DNA of 64,000 nucleotides. Source: Lineus longissimus. Taxonomy: Eukaryota; Nemertea; Pilidiophora; Heteronemertea; Lineidae. The notes under the pieces were generated by a model. That model made no database searches. It had not been told where the DNA came from and worked only from the letters and a program-made list of their open reading frames with translations. The position numbers and the translations under genes are program-made. This document shows, piece after piece, positions 26,048 to 38,600 of this stretch. Location: positions 24,073,491 to 24,137,490 of the forward strand of contig NC_088310.1 in NCBI RefSeq assembly GCF_910592395.1, given 5' to 3'. Each line of letters starts with the position of its first letter. Position 1 is the stretch's first letter.

Positions 26048-27328
26048 TAAAGGGAGACTATAGGCAGCAGCTAGGTAGGCAAGATAAAGTCATACAAATT
26101 TGCCAATAGGGGTCAGTCATATCTCTAGGCATGGCGCCAGTCTCTCTTAAAGCACAGTCAACAGGCATTTGGTCTCAGTATTTGGGTAAGTACAGAATCA
26201 AGGCAGCTCAGAGAGCAATGATTGAACGATGCTGTGGACAAGTCCAACAATACTGCATCAGTCACGACCAACTTCTCATCAGAAAGCGTCACCACCAGCA
26301 TATTCAATGTTCAGTTCCAACCTGTACCAGTCCAATGCAAGCCTGTCATGGTCAGCAGTGGTCAGCTTAGCGCGATATGGAACATTCTTCCGAAACTCAA
26401 GCGAGGGAAGTCTGCTCATTAGCCTATCTCGCGCACTGCTCCTTCTTGTCAAACATCGTAGTGAAATCGTGGTACAGTGGGGCGTCCTCGAGGATTGCAG
26501 CTGGTCGGACAGATGTGAGGTGGAATGTGGGCGGCTGCACTTCTTCGTTGATGTGCGATGGCAGATAGCACAGTTGTTGCGTTGCATGACAGCTGAAAGT
26601 GAATGTGATATCATAGAACTGAGGCGTATGCAATGAGACTATAGGTGAAGTAGAAGCAAGGAGTGAAATGGGCCATCTTCCAGTGACTATAATATACAGA
26701 GTAAGGGCGCTGGGTGTTGTTAGATTCAGCATTGAATGTATTCCTCGTACAAGCGTGAATAGTGTGGACATACAGTGAGAGGTGAGAGACCCCTATTGAC
26801 TACTTCTTGTAACTTTATCTTGGATATTATATTAGTATTGAACTTCTAGCCATGGAATATGAAGAAATTGAAGTTGTAGGCATGGAATATGAAAAATTAT
26901 TCAACGGTGAAAGACATTACTCCATGAGGCTTTGCCGTGATCGCAAAGGACGCGACGCGATTGGTTCACATGCTAATGAGGTATGATAATGATAATTACC
27001 TCTATAATGCTACTTGGATAGCGACTGTGTCGTTCATTGCAACAGTGGTCTATGTCAATGTGTGCCTGCAATGTCAATGAAGTATGATGAGGTGATGACG
27101 ATAGTGCAATTATTAAATATTGGCAAGAGATCATACTACAACATAGGTCTTGTTTTTGACAGATGACTGTGCGACATTCCCATTGGGTCTTGTGAGAGTC
27201 AGCGCTGCATGTATTCCTTGTACAAGCTTGAATAGTTGTGACGGACTTTGAGGGGTGAGAGACCCCTATCGGCTACTTCGTCTAACTTTATCTTGCCTAC
27301 CTAGCTGCTAGCAATAGTGCCCCTTTAT
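26048..27328. mobile_element. TIR element, non-autonomous, with internal direct repeats
   Basis: Terminal inverted repeats of about 43 bp: left 26048-26090, right 27284-27328, sharing agcagctaggtaggcaagat and taaagggg/a-actat outer ends. The left end begins at ttaa, which would suit TTAA-targeting superfamilies, but the right flank does not clearly repeat it. A segment of roughly 100 bp near 26730-26822 is duplicated at 27205-27297 (both contain ggtgagagacccctat). The element holds no full transposase frame. Confidence 0.6.
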
Positions 27329-28436
27329 CAAGAGTGAAACCCACTGTGCGGGGCTTAGAAATTACCTTTATAATCCTAGTTGGATAACCACTGTGTAGAT
27401 GATTTGAAGAGTGCTCTGTGGATGTGTGCCTGTAATGTCAATGAAAGTATCATGAGGTGATGACGATAGTGGAATGACGAAATATTGGAAAGAGATCTAT
27501 TCCTAGAAGAACATATGTCCTGTTTTGACTAGGTGGTGCATTTTTTAAAATCAGCAGTGAGCACTGCGTGTAACATGGTGGAGGCAGCGGAGATAATAAC
27601 TGTGTCGAAAGTATTGTTATAGGGCCTTCCCTAGGCCCATGGGGTTAAATTTACAATCCACGATTGAAAAGACGTAGTTTGATCGCATTCAACTATAAAT
27701 CCATTGAACAGTTGTGTTCCTTTAGTCAACCGATGACCTTTTGTTGGGCCATGATCGGGGATTGTAAACTGTAAATGTATTATGGACTGGGAGACGGGGG
27801 AAACACAAGTGAAATAAGACCAAAACAAGTGATTTTGGGGCTTTGGTTTAGACGCATGCCCCACATGCGCCATGCGGGATTATACGGTTCATGTGAACTT
27901 GTTGACATCTACATGATCTAGTGCTGTTATTGGTCATGTCATGGTACATGGTAGGCCTAATCATCATGGCTATATGTTTCAGGAAAAGCTCGGAGTAAAA
28001 TGAACTGCCGATGAATAATGATGTTGTTCATGTTTACCATGTTTACTAGTACATAGCCATAGGGTATGCACTGGCCAGTGCACTTTCTGCACGTCGTCAT
28101 GGTCATGTACGTGATACCTTGCATATTTTGATTTTTGAATGCACATGCTTTTTGGGCAAAATCACTTGTACCAACACTAGTGAATAATGTCTTCTTATCC
28201 CTATGACTCCATACACAGTGAGGGCATTGTCCCATTCCCATCAAATGGTAACTTATTGTACCGTATTAGGGTGGAAGTTGGGGAGCAAATACCTACCGTT
28301 GCACGCCTGTCATAATCAGCAGTGATGAGCTTAGCGCGATATGGAACATTCTTCAGAAACTCAAGCGAGGGAAGTCTGCTCATTAGCATATCTCGCGCAC
28401 TGCTCCTTCTTGTCAAACATCGTAGTGAAATCGTAA
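26340..28436. repeat. Dispersed direct duplications
   Basis: A block of about 100 bp at 26369-26470 (gcgcgatatggaacattctt onward) recurs almost unchanged at 28335-28435. A second pair of about 170 bp, around 26995-27165 and 27360-27530, shares gtgtgcctg-aatgtcaatga and gaggtgatgacgatagtg. These blocks appear to be pieces of one repeat family. Confidence 0.75.
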
Positions 28437-29980
28437 TGGAAAACGTCTGGCTTTGCGCCAGACGTTGAGACTAATAAGTGAAGAACTAATAGGTAAAGAA
28501 CTTCTACTTGCGCGAGACTGCTCTGATAAAATTATCATTGCAGAGACTACGGTGACGTACACATATATTTTTTACAATCAAAAATGCCCTCAAAAGACGA
28601 CATGGAATGATTATTTTATTGATATTTCCTACTATATACCTTCAAATTATCACTTTATACAAATAGATCGGCGTTAGGTCGCATGCTTTTCTTTCCTGGT
28701 GACACTATAAAGCAAAATAGTTGCAACCCCGTAAATGCGCTATAAGTCCAATAATAAGTGACGGTGACCCGTTATAAATGTTTCGCCAGCTTCGCTTTTT
28801 TGCCGCTACGCGGCGCGTTGGGCCCTTGCGTCAAGACTTGTTTTTTGTCTTGAAGCCCAGGAAATAAAAAATCTCGCATATACTATATACATCAGCCTAT
28901 ATGCCCAAACATGTCAGAGGCAGAGCTGGGGCTACATGCGGAAGGCTTCAGACCTTAATACAGAACTTACTGGAGGTCCTTGGACACAACGACCAAGTGC
29001 ATGTAGTATTCAAATCTAACTCTTGAGCGATCACAGTATCTTGCGGTAAATAAATTAATAATCAGTGAAACGCCGGTCAAACGTAGGATAGGTTATCAAA
29101 CTGGGGTGGAGTAGGTTATAGGAAATAAATCTTCTCCCATACTGACACTTGGTTGGTTGACTCAGCCGGGTTGCATCCCGACTAGAATTGAAACTAGGTG
29201 GCCATACACGAAAACAAACTCAAGCACCAATTCATCGATAATCCTCGCGCTTGAGGAATTTAATACACATTTATCAACTATTCCGATCGATTTCAACAGA
29301 AAATTCATAGACTTTCCAACAAATACAGTGTCAATATCCATTTAGACTTTTTCACATCAAATAACCAAATAACAAGTTAATTGGTTTATTAGTAGGCCTC
29401 AATATCTAGTTTTAAAGAAGTTTATTGAAGAGTTAGCCAATAATGTTTAAAATACCAGCAGATTCAATACCAATCAGCTTCATATATATCATGGATACCT
29501 ACTGCTCCGCTTGACCTTCTTTGGCATAATGTTCCCATAAGTACTAGTTATTAAAATGCTATTTCGATAGCACCGCTTGCTCAAAGTTTTGTCTTCTAAG
29601 CTTAAGGCGATCAATATGACGGATTGGAGCGGCAATTTATCTCCAGGGTGATATATCCTCAATGACGTCAGAGGCAAAGGTGGTTGAAACATTATTGAGT
29701 CCCAGGAGAACGCATCTGAATCGATTTTAACATCTATTCCTGTATTGCAATTATTAATTCACTTGTAGCATGTCAATGATAATAATCACAATTATAGTCC
29801 ATTTTTTCTCCAATGTCGAATTCTTAGCATTGATCAAATGTAACAGTTTTGGTTTATGGCAGATTTTTGGAAATTCCTGGTAAGTTCACTTATCGATATT
29901 CGTTCTCGAGGTAGCATTGATTGTAAATCAAAAGAAAACGAATACGAGTATCTTCGTCATGATCATCATATCACCAGTAG
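28437..29980. other. Repeat-derived non-coding stretch
   Basis: Contains a short hairpin at about 28443-28466 (aacgtctggc / gccagacgtt) and, near 28790-28862, a GC-rich island (gccgctacgcggcgcg) followed by a tcaagac/gtcttga hairpin, resembling a dispersed repeat end. No coding signal. Confidence 0.45.
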
Positions 29981-29986
29981 GAGGCC

Positions 29987-30762
29987 TTTTCCGATTCTTA
30001 ACGGTTTCTGTAACTTTTTCCTGATTTCTCGGACAAGAGTCAGGTTTTTCCCTAAAAGGTCGGATTTTTAGAAAACCTGTGAAAAATACTAGGGTTTCCA
30101 AAATAGGGCAACACTTAATGGTGTTCATGCATAGTGAACACCCGTCATTTTCAAACATCTTGCGATGTAGGAACCGGTGTGACAGCGGATATAGTCCCCC
30201 TGGAGTCATAGTCCGGTAGCATTGTATTTGATCAATTAAGCAGCATTATGTATTGTACCGCTAACCCTAACCAAAACATTTAGCAATGCGGGCTATTGTT
30301 ACACGGACTATCAGCCCTAGGACTACTCTCCCTTGCACACCGGTCTTAATTCAGCAGGGTTGAGTGATTTTCGTCTTATTCTTACATGTTCAAACATTTT
30401 ACTACTGAGGGATAAGCATGTTTCCAACATTTTCCTACCGACCGAGGATTAGTGAGACTGCTACAAAATATTTCCAACATTTGGTGTTCATAGTGAATGA
30501 TCAAAGGCCTATGTTCAATGGCCCTGATTGAGTGAGCTAACTAGTATTCACATTTTGGGTTCCTCTGAGTGTTTGGTACATACCTCATTAACCCCATCCA
30601 ACATAGGCCTTTGATCTTTATCGCCCTATTTCAGGAAGGTGGTATTTTTACACAGGTTTTCTAGAAATCCGACCTTTCAGTGAAAAGCCGGACAATGTCG
30701 GATTTTTGTCGGATAATTCAGGAAAAAAGAGAGAAACAGTTAAGCAAGTCGGAAAAATCCCA
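29987..30762. mobile_element. Second foldback element
   Basis: Imperfect inverted arms of about 115-140 bp: left 29987-30107, right 30621-30762. Shared pieces include ggtcggattt-tagaaaacctgtg, the ttttcctga stretch and aaatagggc. The loop of about 510 bp has no coding potential. Its arm sequence is unrelated to that of the 19-kb foldback. Confidence 0.7.
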
Positions 30763-31504
30763 ATACAGTGTCATGGTCCTTCGGATCGTTGCCTATCTTC
30801 TTTTACATGTATGAGCTTCGTCTTGCCATATCCTCTGTGAGTTGGCTTTGGTTACAATCTCTGGCTGACGACCTTATCTGGTAGCTGGTTCCGGGATCGA
30901 TTTGGGTGAAAATTATCCCTAAACTTCGATTGTGCTCCACAATTGCCTCTGCAGTGGAACAACCAAATGACATGCATGGTATTCTTTCGAAGTCACCCTC
31001 AATTGTAGTTAGACAACAGCATCATATTTCGCCAAGAAAAAGTTCATCCCCAGATTATCAATGCGGGCCCGAGGTGGTATGTGTGAAGTCCTCAAGCTGA
31101 TTGTTTCAAACTTGGTGTTCACGTTCAGAATGATCTAGACTGATGATATTCCAATATATCGGTTTGTAAATGTATCAAACCAGACAATATATTTTGAATA
31201 GTGAAACGAACGTATCTGATTGTGTTTTTTGTTAATCCACGTGTCCTTCTTGGTGCTAAAGTTGGATTGTTGAGTGATAGAAGGTTTATATACATCATAT
31301 GCGGCCAAATGTCCTGAAATTGATTTTATATGCCTATCCAAAAATGAAAAGAACAATGAGTAACTACTGAGCTTTACGTGCAGATTCTTACCTCCAGAGG
31401 GGTCTCGAAGAATAATGTTAGGTATGTTCGGCATGCACTGTTTGGTGGATGGAATGGTACACAACTGCACACCAAACGTTATGTACATGTACATGTGTAC
31501 ATTG

Positions 31505-34365
31505 CATGTAAAGCTTGCATCTCACTTATCACTGCATGACTACATTGTCTCGAACGACTATGATGTAATAGTTATTACCGAGACATGGCTTGGAAGTGCA
31601 ATAGACAAGAAGTGTATTGGCGAAGTTGTGCCCGAAGGTAACCACTTTAAGCACATTGCCCGATCGGATGGTAGGGAAGGCGGTGGTGTTGCCGTTATGT
31701 ACAAGTCGTCAATTACGTTTAAACGTGTGAAGGACTGCGATACTTTCACCCACTTCGAATCGCTCCAGTGTGATTTGTCGGTTGGCGACTGTTCCTTTAA
31801 ACTTGCACTGATACAGACCAAGGCCAACCAAGGCAAACGGTCTCAGGAACTCGGTATTCTTCGACGAGTAGTCAACATTTCCTGATAGTTAGTTGGTGAT
31901 CTTAACTTTCATGTTGACGACCTTGAAAATGATCGAGACGCGCGTCGTTTCATGGATTTGCTAGAGGAGCATGGCATGGTTCAGCACGTAGCGGAACCTA
32001 CACATGTGCAGGGTCACACACTTGATGTTGCCGTTACCAGGGACAACCATCGCAGTCTTGTCTCAGACATCCAGGTCCGTGATCCTTGTCTTTTCAACGA
32101 TAAAGGGGACCAAATCAAGGACCATCTTGCGGTCAGCTTGACGACAACACTTGCGAAACCGGCTCCTGTTAGAGTTACAGTCCCCTACAGGAAGCTAAGG
32201 CAGATAAATGTTGATGCCTTCCGGAATGATATCGGAGAGTCGTTGGTCTTTCATGAGGCCAGCCCAGTGGACGATTTGGTTCAGTCATACACCGATGGCT
32301 TGACTACACTTCTAGACAAACATGCTCCTCTTCAACACAAGACACTTGTTCTCCATCCCAAATGTCCGTGGTATACACAAGAGATCCACGATGCCAAACA
32401 TGTTAGGCGGGGCTTGGAGCGCAAGTGGAGGAAAACGAAGCTCACCGTTCATCATCAGATGTATCGTAACCAGTGCGCAGTAGTTAACAAGCTCATAAAG
32501 CAGGCGCGGACATCACATTATTTAGCGAAGATCACCGAATGTGGCCGCGATCAAAAGCAGATATATAAAATAAGCCGGCATCTACTGGGGGATACTGGGT
32601 CTTCCCCGCTGCCACAATCCGAGTCGCCTAAGGAACTCGCTGAGTCCTTCACTAAGTTCTTCACGGATAAGATTGCTAAGATCCGGGAAACCCTCAACAC
32701 TGCCCAGGATGACTGTTCCGAAACGGCCGACGAGCTACCAGAGGGAGTGACCCCTCTCTCCGCATTTCCACCAGCCACAGAGGAGGAGGTCAGAAGGATT
32801 GTGATGAAATCCCCCTCGAAATCCTGTGAACTGGATCCAGTTCCAACATGGCTTCTTAAACTCTGCATTGATGAACTGCTTCCAATACTGACTGCCATAA
32901 TAAATGCATCGCTAAAAGCTAGCTGTGTTCCCCGCGCTTTTAAATCTGCGCTGATTCGGCCTCTACTAAAGAAGCCAAGTCTGGACTCTGACATTCTCAA
33001 AAACTACCGCCCTGTGTCAAACCTACCCTTTGTGTCGAAGGTTGTGGAGAAGGTCGTTGATGCCCGCCTCGAACATCACCTCCTGTCCAACTCGCTGCAT
33101 GAAGAATTAAATGCAGTCCGCCTTCCGAAGAGGTCACTCAACAGAGACCGCTCTACTAAGGGTTCATAGCGACATTTGGACAGGGGTGATGTGACAGTGC
33201 TTGTCATGATCGACCTCTCTGCAGCCTTCGATACCATTGACCATAAGATCCTTCTAAAAAGGTTTGAACAGTTATTTGGCATCACTGGCTCTGCTCTTGC
33301 CTGGATTGCATCATATCTTGATGACAGGTATCAGACTGTCGTTATTGATCGTCAAAGATCTACGTCCGTTCTCTTAAAATATGGTGTTCCGCAGGGGTAG
33401 GTGTTGGGCCCAAAAATGTACTGCATGTACACAAAACCACTCGGCAACATAACAAGAAACCATGGCCCAGGTCATCATTTTTATGCAGATGATGCACAGC
33501 TTTATGACTCTTTTAATCCGGGGATCCCACAAGCACAGGAAGTTACACTTGACTGTCTTGACTTATGCATTACTGACAATGGTTCCTGGTTGTAGGAGAA
33601 CATGCTGAAAAAGAACGACGACAAGACGGAGGTGGCACTCTTTGCATCCACTCATCGTTCCAAGACCCTGGATCACGTTTCGGTGAATGTTGGTGACTCT
33701 ATCATTGACTCTGTGGCATGCGTAAGAAATTTGGGGGTGATGTTTGACAAGAAAATGAACATGGAAGCACAGGTGAATGCTGTCTGTAGGTCGGCCTACG
33801 CCCAACTAAGGAATATTGGCCTGATCCGTCAGTATCTCAACACTTCTGCAACCCGTTCACTAGTGTGCGGCCTAGTCACGTCAAGGCTGGATTACTGCAA
33901 TTCACTGCTCTATGGCATTTCAAAAGACCTTATGAACAAGTTGCAGAGGGTGCAGAACGTGGCGGTCCGCATCATCACGCGCACCAAGCGTCGAGACCAC
34001 ATCTCCCCTGTACTACGTGAGCTCCACTGGTTGCCGGTTGAGCAGAGGGTGAACTATAAAATCCTCATGCACGTTTTCAAATGTGTGCATGGAAAAGCGC
34101 CTGGCTACTTGTCAAGCCTGGTCAATATCTATAGGCCAGGAAGAAACCTTCGGTCGGCTGATGACAATAGACTAGTACTTCCAAGGGCCCGGAGCAAATA
34201 TGGGGAGCGCTGCTTCTCATTCTCCGCAGCTGTTTTGTGGAATGGGCTCCCTGTTGAGGTCCGGCAGGCAAAGAGCCTTGCATCATTTCAAACGATGCTC
34301 AAGATCCATCTTTTTTCGATTGTAATTTTGTTATAAATATTGTAAAAGCACCTTTGAACGGATTT
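31505..34365 (+). pseudogene. Decayed non-LTR retrotransposon (LINE, CR1/L2-like), 5' truncated
   Basis: One long frame encodes the C-terminal part of an APE-type endonuclease (DVIVITETWL; VGDLNFHVDD at about 31890) and a reverse transcriptase (NYRPVSNLPF; IDLSAAFDTIDH; the active-site YADDAQLY at about 33481), then a C-terminal region with LDYCNSLLYG and HWLPVEQR. Breaks: stop codons at 31883-31888 (two in a row), 33398-33400 and 33593-33595, and two frameshifts flanking about 60 bp near 33113-33175. Reading ends at 34336. The tail (ttgtaaaagcaccttt) resembles 3' ends of L2-type elements. The 5' end starts inside the endonuclease, so this copy was truncated on insertion. Clade assignment is from motif style only. 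Confidence 0.9.
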
Positions 34366-35550
34366 ACGCTTAAATTTAAATATGGTATATACATATGTAT
34401 ATGCGTATACATGCGTACATACATCTCAGGAAAGCCAGAGTCAACGAGTGTTTCGTTTGTATTTGCAATCACTAACTGTGCGTTAGCTCGTCAAACCGAA
34501 AACAATGGACGGGATATACATGTAGAAATGTCAGAAGCACATTGCTTTGGCTGAGCCAAAAATCTTAAAATTTGGCCGGGCCCTTTCGCCGAGGATTGGG
34601 AATCAAACATTCGAAATGATAAACACGCCAATGCCAACAACGTTATGATGAACACAGTCGACATGGACAAGTTAGTTAATACCAGAGTGCTTCAAATTGA
34701 AAAAATCTGTTAATACAAAATTCAGTTATGAATTATTCAATAATACAGGGAAAACTTTCATTGGTACAAGAGAAAGAATAATGGCCACAAAATCCCGATA
34801 AAGATTTCTGTATTAGCTTTTAAAAGCACGATACAAATCACTATTCATAGCGCCAGGTTTTCGATGAAGCTGCTTTTTTTCAAAAAAGACATTAATATAT
34901 CATGATGATGGAATGGGGTGACGGTGGGGTTATTGGTTGGTCAAAATATCTTCGGAACAGTTTAGTCACATATAAAATATCCAAGATTGTAGCCACACCC
35001 AAATCTGCCGGCACTAATGCATTTTCATCTTACAAGGTTCAAGTTCAATCAAAGCTTTTATAGAAAAGGTCAAATAATCAATAATCTTTGAATTAAACGG
35101 GCAATATTATGGTAATCGAGAATCCTGAAGGCACCACCAAAACGTAATCAGAGGTAATTGTTGGCTGTGACGTTAGCTTTCATATTGTTCTTAAGTGGAG
35201 TGGTCTACGTGTAGACCCCAATTTCGATCCTTGCTTCTATGCGCATTTAATTACAGGCTAATTGCGTTAATTTAGGTCGTTATGGTAAAATGGAAATCCA
35301 TGGGAATCCTCAAGTATGACGTTTACTTTTTGTTATGATCGAAATAAATTACCTCAGGTTAGGAAATAGGGAAATCCCAAATTAGCCAAAATTGCCAAAT
35401 TTGAGGTTCATGTATTTTGTGACTGTGACATTACTTATCGTTACCTTGACCATGATGTCGGGCCATGTTTTTAAAAGCGCTTGGTTACCGCTAATTGCAT
35501 CAATTTATTAAGGGCTTACATGCCTGGACAACTACACAACCCGTAACTTG
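34366..35550. other. Intergenic stretch upstream of the astacin gene
   Basis: AT-rich with no exon or repeat array that I recognise. It probably holds upstream regulatory sequence of the protease gene. Confidence 0.4.
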
Positions 35551-35557
35551 AGGGCAT

Positions 35558-35590
35558 TATAAGCCAGGCCCTGGGAGTAGCCTGTCAGTC
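35558..35590 (+). promoter_or_regulatory. TATA box plus initiator of the astacin gene
   Basis: TATAAG at 35558-35563 lies 29 bp before the A of a TCAGTC initiator (35585-35590), the standard spacing for a core promoter. The start codon follows at 35610, giving a predicted 5' UTR of about 23 nt. Confidence 0.55.
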
Positions 35591-35609
35591 GGAACTCTAG
35601 ACCTGCAAG

Positions 35610-38600
35610 ATGAAGCTCCTCTTTCCTGCATGTTTTGTCATTCTTGTTCTCCAGGCGAGGCAGACCCAGTCAAAGTCTCTCTCTAAAGAGACCGATGCTG
35701 CACTCACGGAGGTAAGTTCCATTGAGGTTTAAATTGTATACGATCCAGTTTCATCCTTTCTGGCATATCGAATACCAAAGAAGAAGTTTGTTCGACTTCG
35801 CTGGTTTCTATATGAAATGAGTTCGCGCGCTACCATTTGTGTCATCGACCGCCTGCATGGTAACACCGTGAGCATAATCACAATAGATATGAAATACCGT
35901 GTGTCTTCATAGAACCATACTTTAATCCGTCACAACGAAGTATAGACTAGCACAGTTTTTTTCTCTTTGTTATGCCGTATCATCATCTCTTTACTTTTTA
36001 CTTTGTTTAGGATATCAAACGCCTTCTTGGACTTTTAGAGGAGGAAAGAGATTTAAATAAAAAAAGCCATGAAACCACAGATACGGAGGGCGAAACCGAA
36101 TCGAGCAGGGACCGGGCAGTGCTGAAACAGCTCGAGAGCTACTTAATGGGTCTTGGGCAGCCCGTGGCAGCCGGAGGGGCGCAGGGTGATCAGATCAGCA
36201 AGGCTGGTGTACGCCAAAGGATCGCACATCTTGTCGAGATTAGTCGTGAGATGGAGAATACGGTGTTCATTGACGGTGGTGTAGTAAGGAAGGTACGTTC
36301 AGATAGATTTAATATATTACCATTAGCATCAACACGATGTCTTCATCATCTTTATCATCAATCATTTTGATTTGGTAACATGCCGATAGTGACGGCGTAT
36401 AGTACTTGACAAAGAGACGCACGGGACGGTGTCGACGGTCATATGCATAGTTTTCTGCGTATCTTGTTTCGATTCAATGATCTGTTTCGTTTCGGGCATT
36501 TACCCGTTGCGTGCGCCGCCACGGACCTGGTATGACGAAAATTGCATCCTTCGTTCTTCGTCAGTATCCCGAGGATGCATTTTAGCCGATGTTTCCTGAT
36601 AAATGTGATCCATTCATCAATGTTCTATCGATGTAAGTTTATCAGCGAATCCAAAATATAAAATGATCGGAACGGCGCAAAGGGTGTTCGTCCGAAAAAC
36701 CTTCGTTCGGCCCTTTAAAGGAAACTCTTGGCAGGAGCCACAGGCAGGTAAGATTCATTTGTCAAAGTCATCGATAGGGGTTTCTACTATCTCACAGTAG
36801 GCCTACATCGAAAATATTCATGCTCCTTATCACGAATGGAATGATCGCTGAATCAAGCCAGCTCCCTTACTGTACGTAAGTCAGGTAAAGACTATCAATT
36901 TGACCAGGCTCCCTAGCTTTTGCTAATAGTCTCCATTTAATTTGATGAATGCTTTGCCTTTCCAGCCGGGACACGCCGAAGCCTCCGAGTATATTCAAAA
37001 GAAGGAATGGCAGCAAGGGGACGACATCCATTACTCGCCTGATCAACTGGCGCCAAATGGGGTGTTTGTGAGTACCATATTTGAGTTTCACCTGAAACTG
37101 CTTTGGGGTATTTGAAATTTTTATAACTATACATGCCAATTGTGTCACCATTTTGTGTAGTAGTTGTTTGTGGTTAATGTGGTGTTTTGGGATAACGAAT
37201 AGCCCAATCATATAAGACGAGTAATTCACTAATATTTTAATTCCATCGCTCTAACACCGGTTTTGAATATTCAATTCAAGCTGTTTATGATGCACATGAT
37301 GATTCAATGTCAATCATCTTGTTCTATTTGGACAGATAATGCATTTCGACACCAAGTTGTGTCCGATGGTCATGGCTTGCATGTGTCGGCTTGGCCTTTG
37401 TTTTCACTTCGCAGTGATAAATCAGTAACCGGTCTTAGATTGATGAACCTTTTGGTCCATACGGTATTTTTTGCTTTAATGACTTATTGTAGGCAATACT
37501 AGTCACCTCGGAAACTTAATCCTAACAATATTGTCCAGGGACATATGACTATAGAGACCTGGCATAAAATGACCATCCGCACAATCCTTTATTCCCGGAA
37601 TAACTTTTTAATTCTCTTATCCTTTCAGGATAAACGCAAGGTCATCGATTATAACCTGTGGCCAAATGGAATAATGCCTTGGTATTTTGATCCAGCATTA
37701 AGTAAGTCTGGATGCCATAAATCGTTTTTGTCCACCGTCAAAAAGTACCTTACTAATCATGATCGCAAAACAGCGAAGAAAATCACGACCGGGGCACACG
37801 AGATAGAGCCTCATAAAAACAACCAATTTAATCACTCAGTCAACCAATCACCCTGCTATGTTGTTTAACAGTCTCCGGCTTGCCAAACGGAAGACATGTT
37901 TTACCTGTTTGGCAAGCCGGCTTGTCAAACTGGGTTGATTGACAGTGCTGTTCGGCAAGCGTCTCTCCAAACAGGACAAAACATGATACTAGTTGGGCGA
38001 GCGGCTTGCCAAATACAAATTTCCAGCCTTTATTCTTTGCAGCCATTTTGGGCCCGCTTAGGCAGTGAAAATAACCAATCAAAAGCGCTACTAACTGGAC
38101 AGTGGGCTCCTTCTATTCAAACAATCTTTGCTCCGCGAAGTGGAACCCAAACAAACAATGAAGGCACAAACTTAAGCTGTGATCCGAACCTACATTATCT
38201 AATAGCTATTCTTACATTTTTGTGATTTGTGTTATATCAGAAGCAGCAGGTTGCTTTTTTACACACGTCTCTGAATCTGCGCATCTTGACCCCGCTTTTT
38301 GGATTTCACTCCTCCGCCTCCTCCTTACCCCTTACGTGTCTTTGTTCTTTGTTTCGTTGGTGTGTATCTTAATAAATTTCTTTACCGACAACAGCCGATG
38401 CAAGCACTCGGGACACCATCACAAAGGCAGCACAAAGGTGGGAGGATGTTACTTGTCTTAAACTGCCGTACAGGAATTCCAGTCACACAAAATATTTGAA
38501 AATAGGGAGTTATGGTGGATGTTGGTCGTACCTTGGTCCCTCTGGCTCTGGACCCCAACAAAAACTGTCTATTGGTAACGGATGCGAATATGTAAGTACT

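Noticed and set aside
26229-26771. Overlapping ORFs of 110-135 codons on both strands
   Set aside because: They lie inside the TIR repeat, and part of the sequence recurs at 28.3 kb; neither strand shows transposase motifs.
31558-31836. Antisense ORF of 92 codons
   Set aside because: Shadow of the LINE endonuclease frame.
37871-38010. Cluster of ccggcttgccaaac / gtttggcaagccgg inverted motifs
   Set aside because: A 14-bp hairpin and a few similar copies within an intron; too little to call an element.
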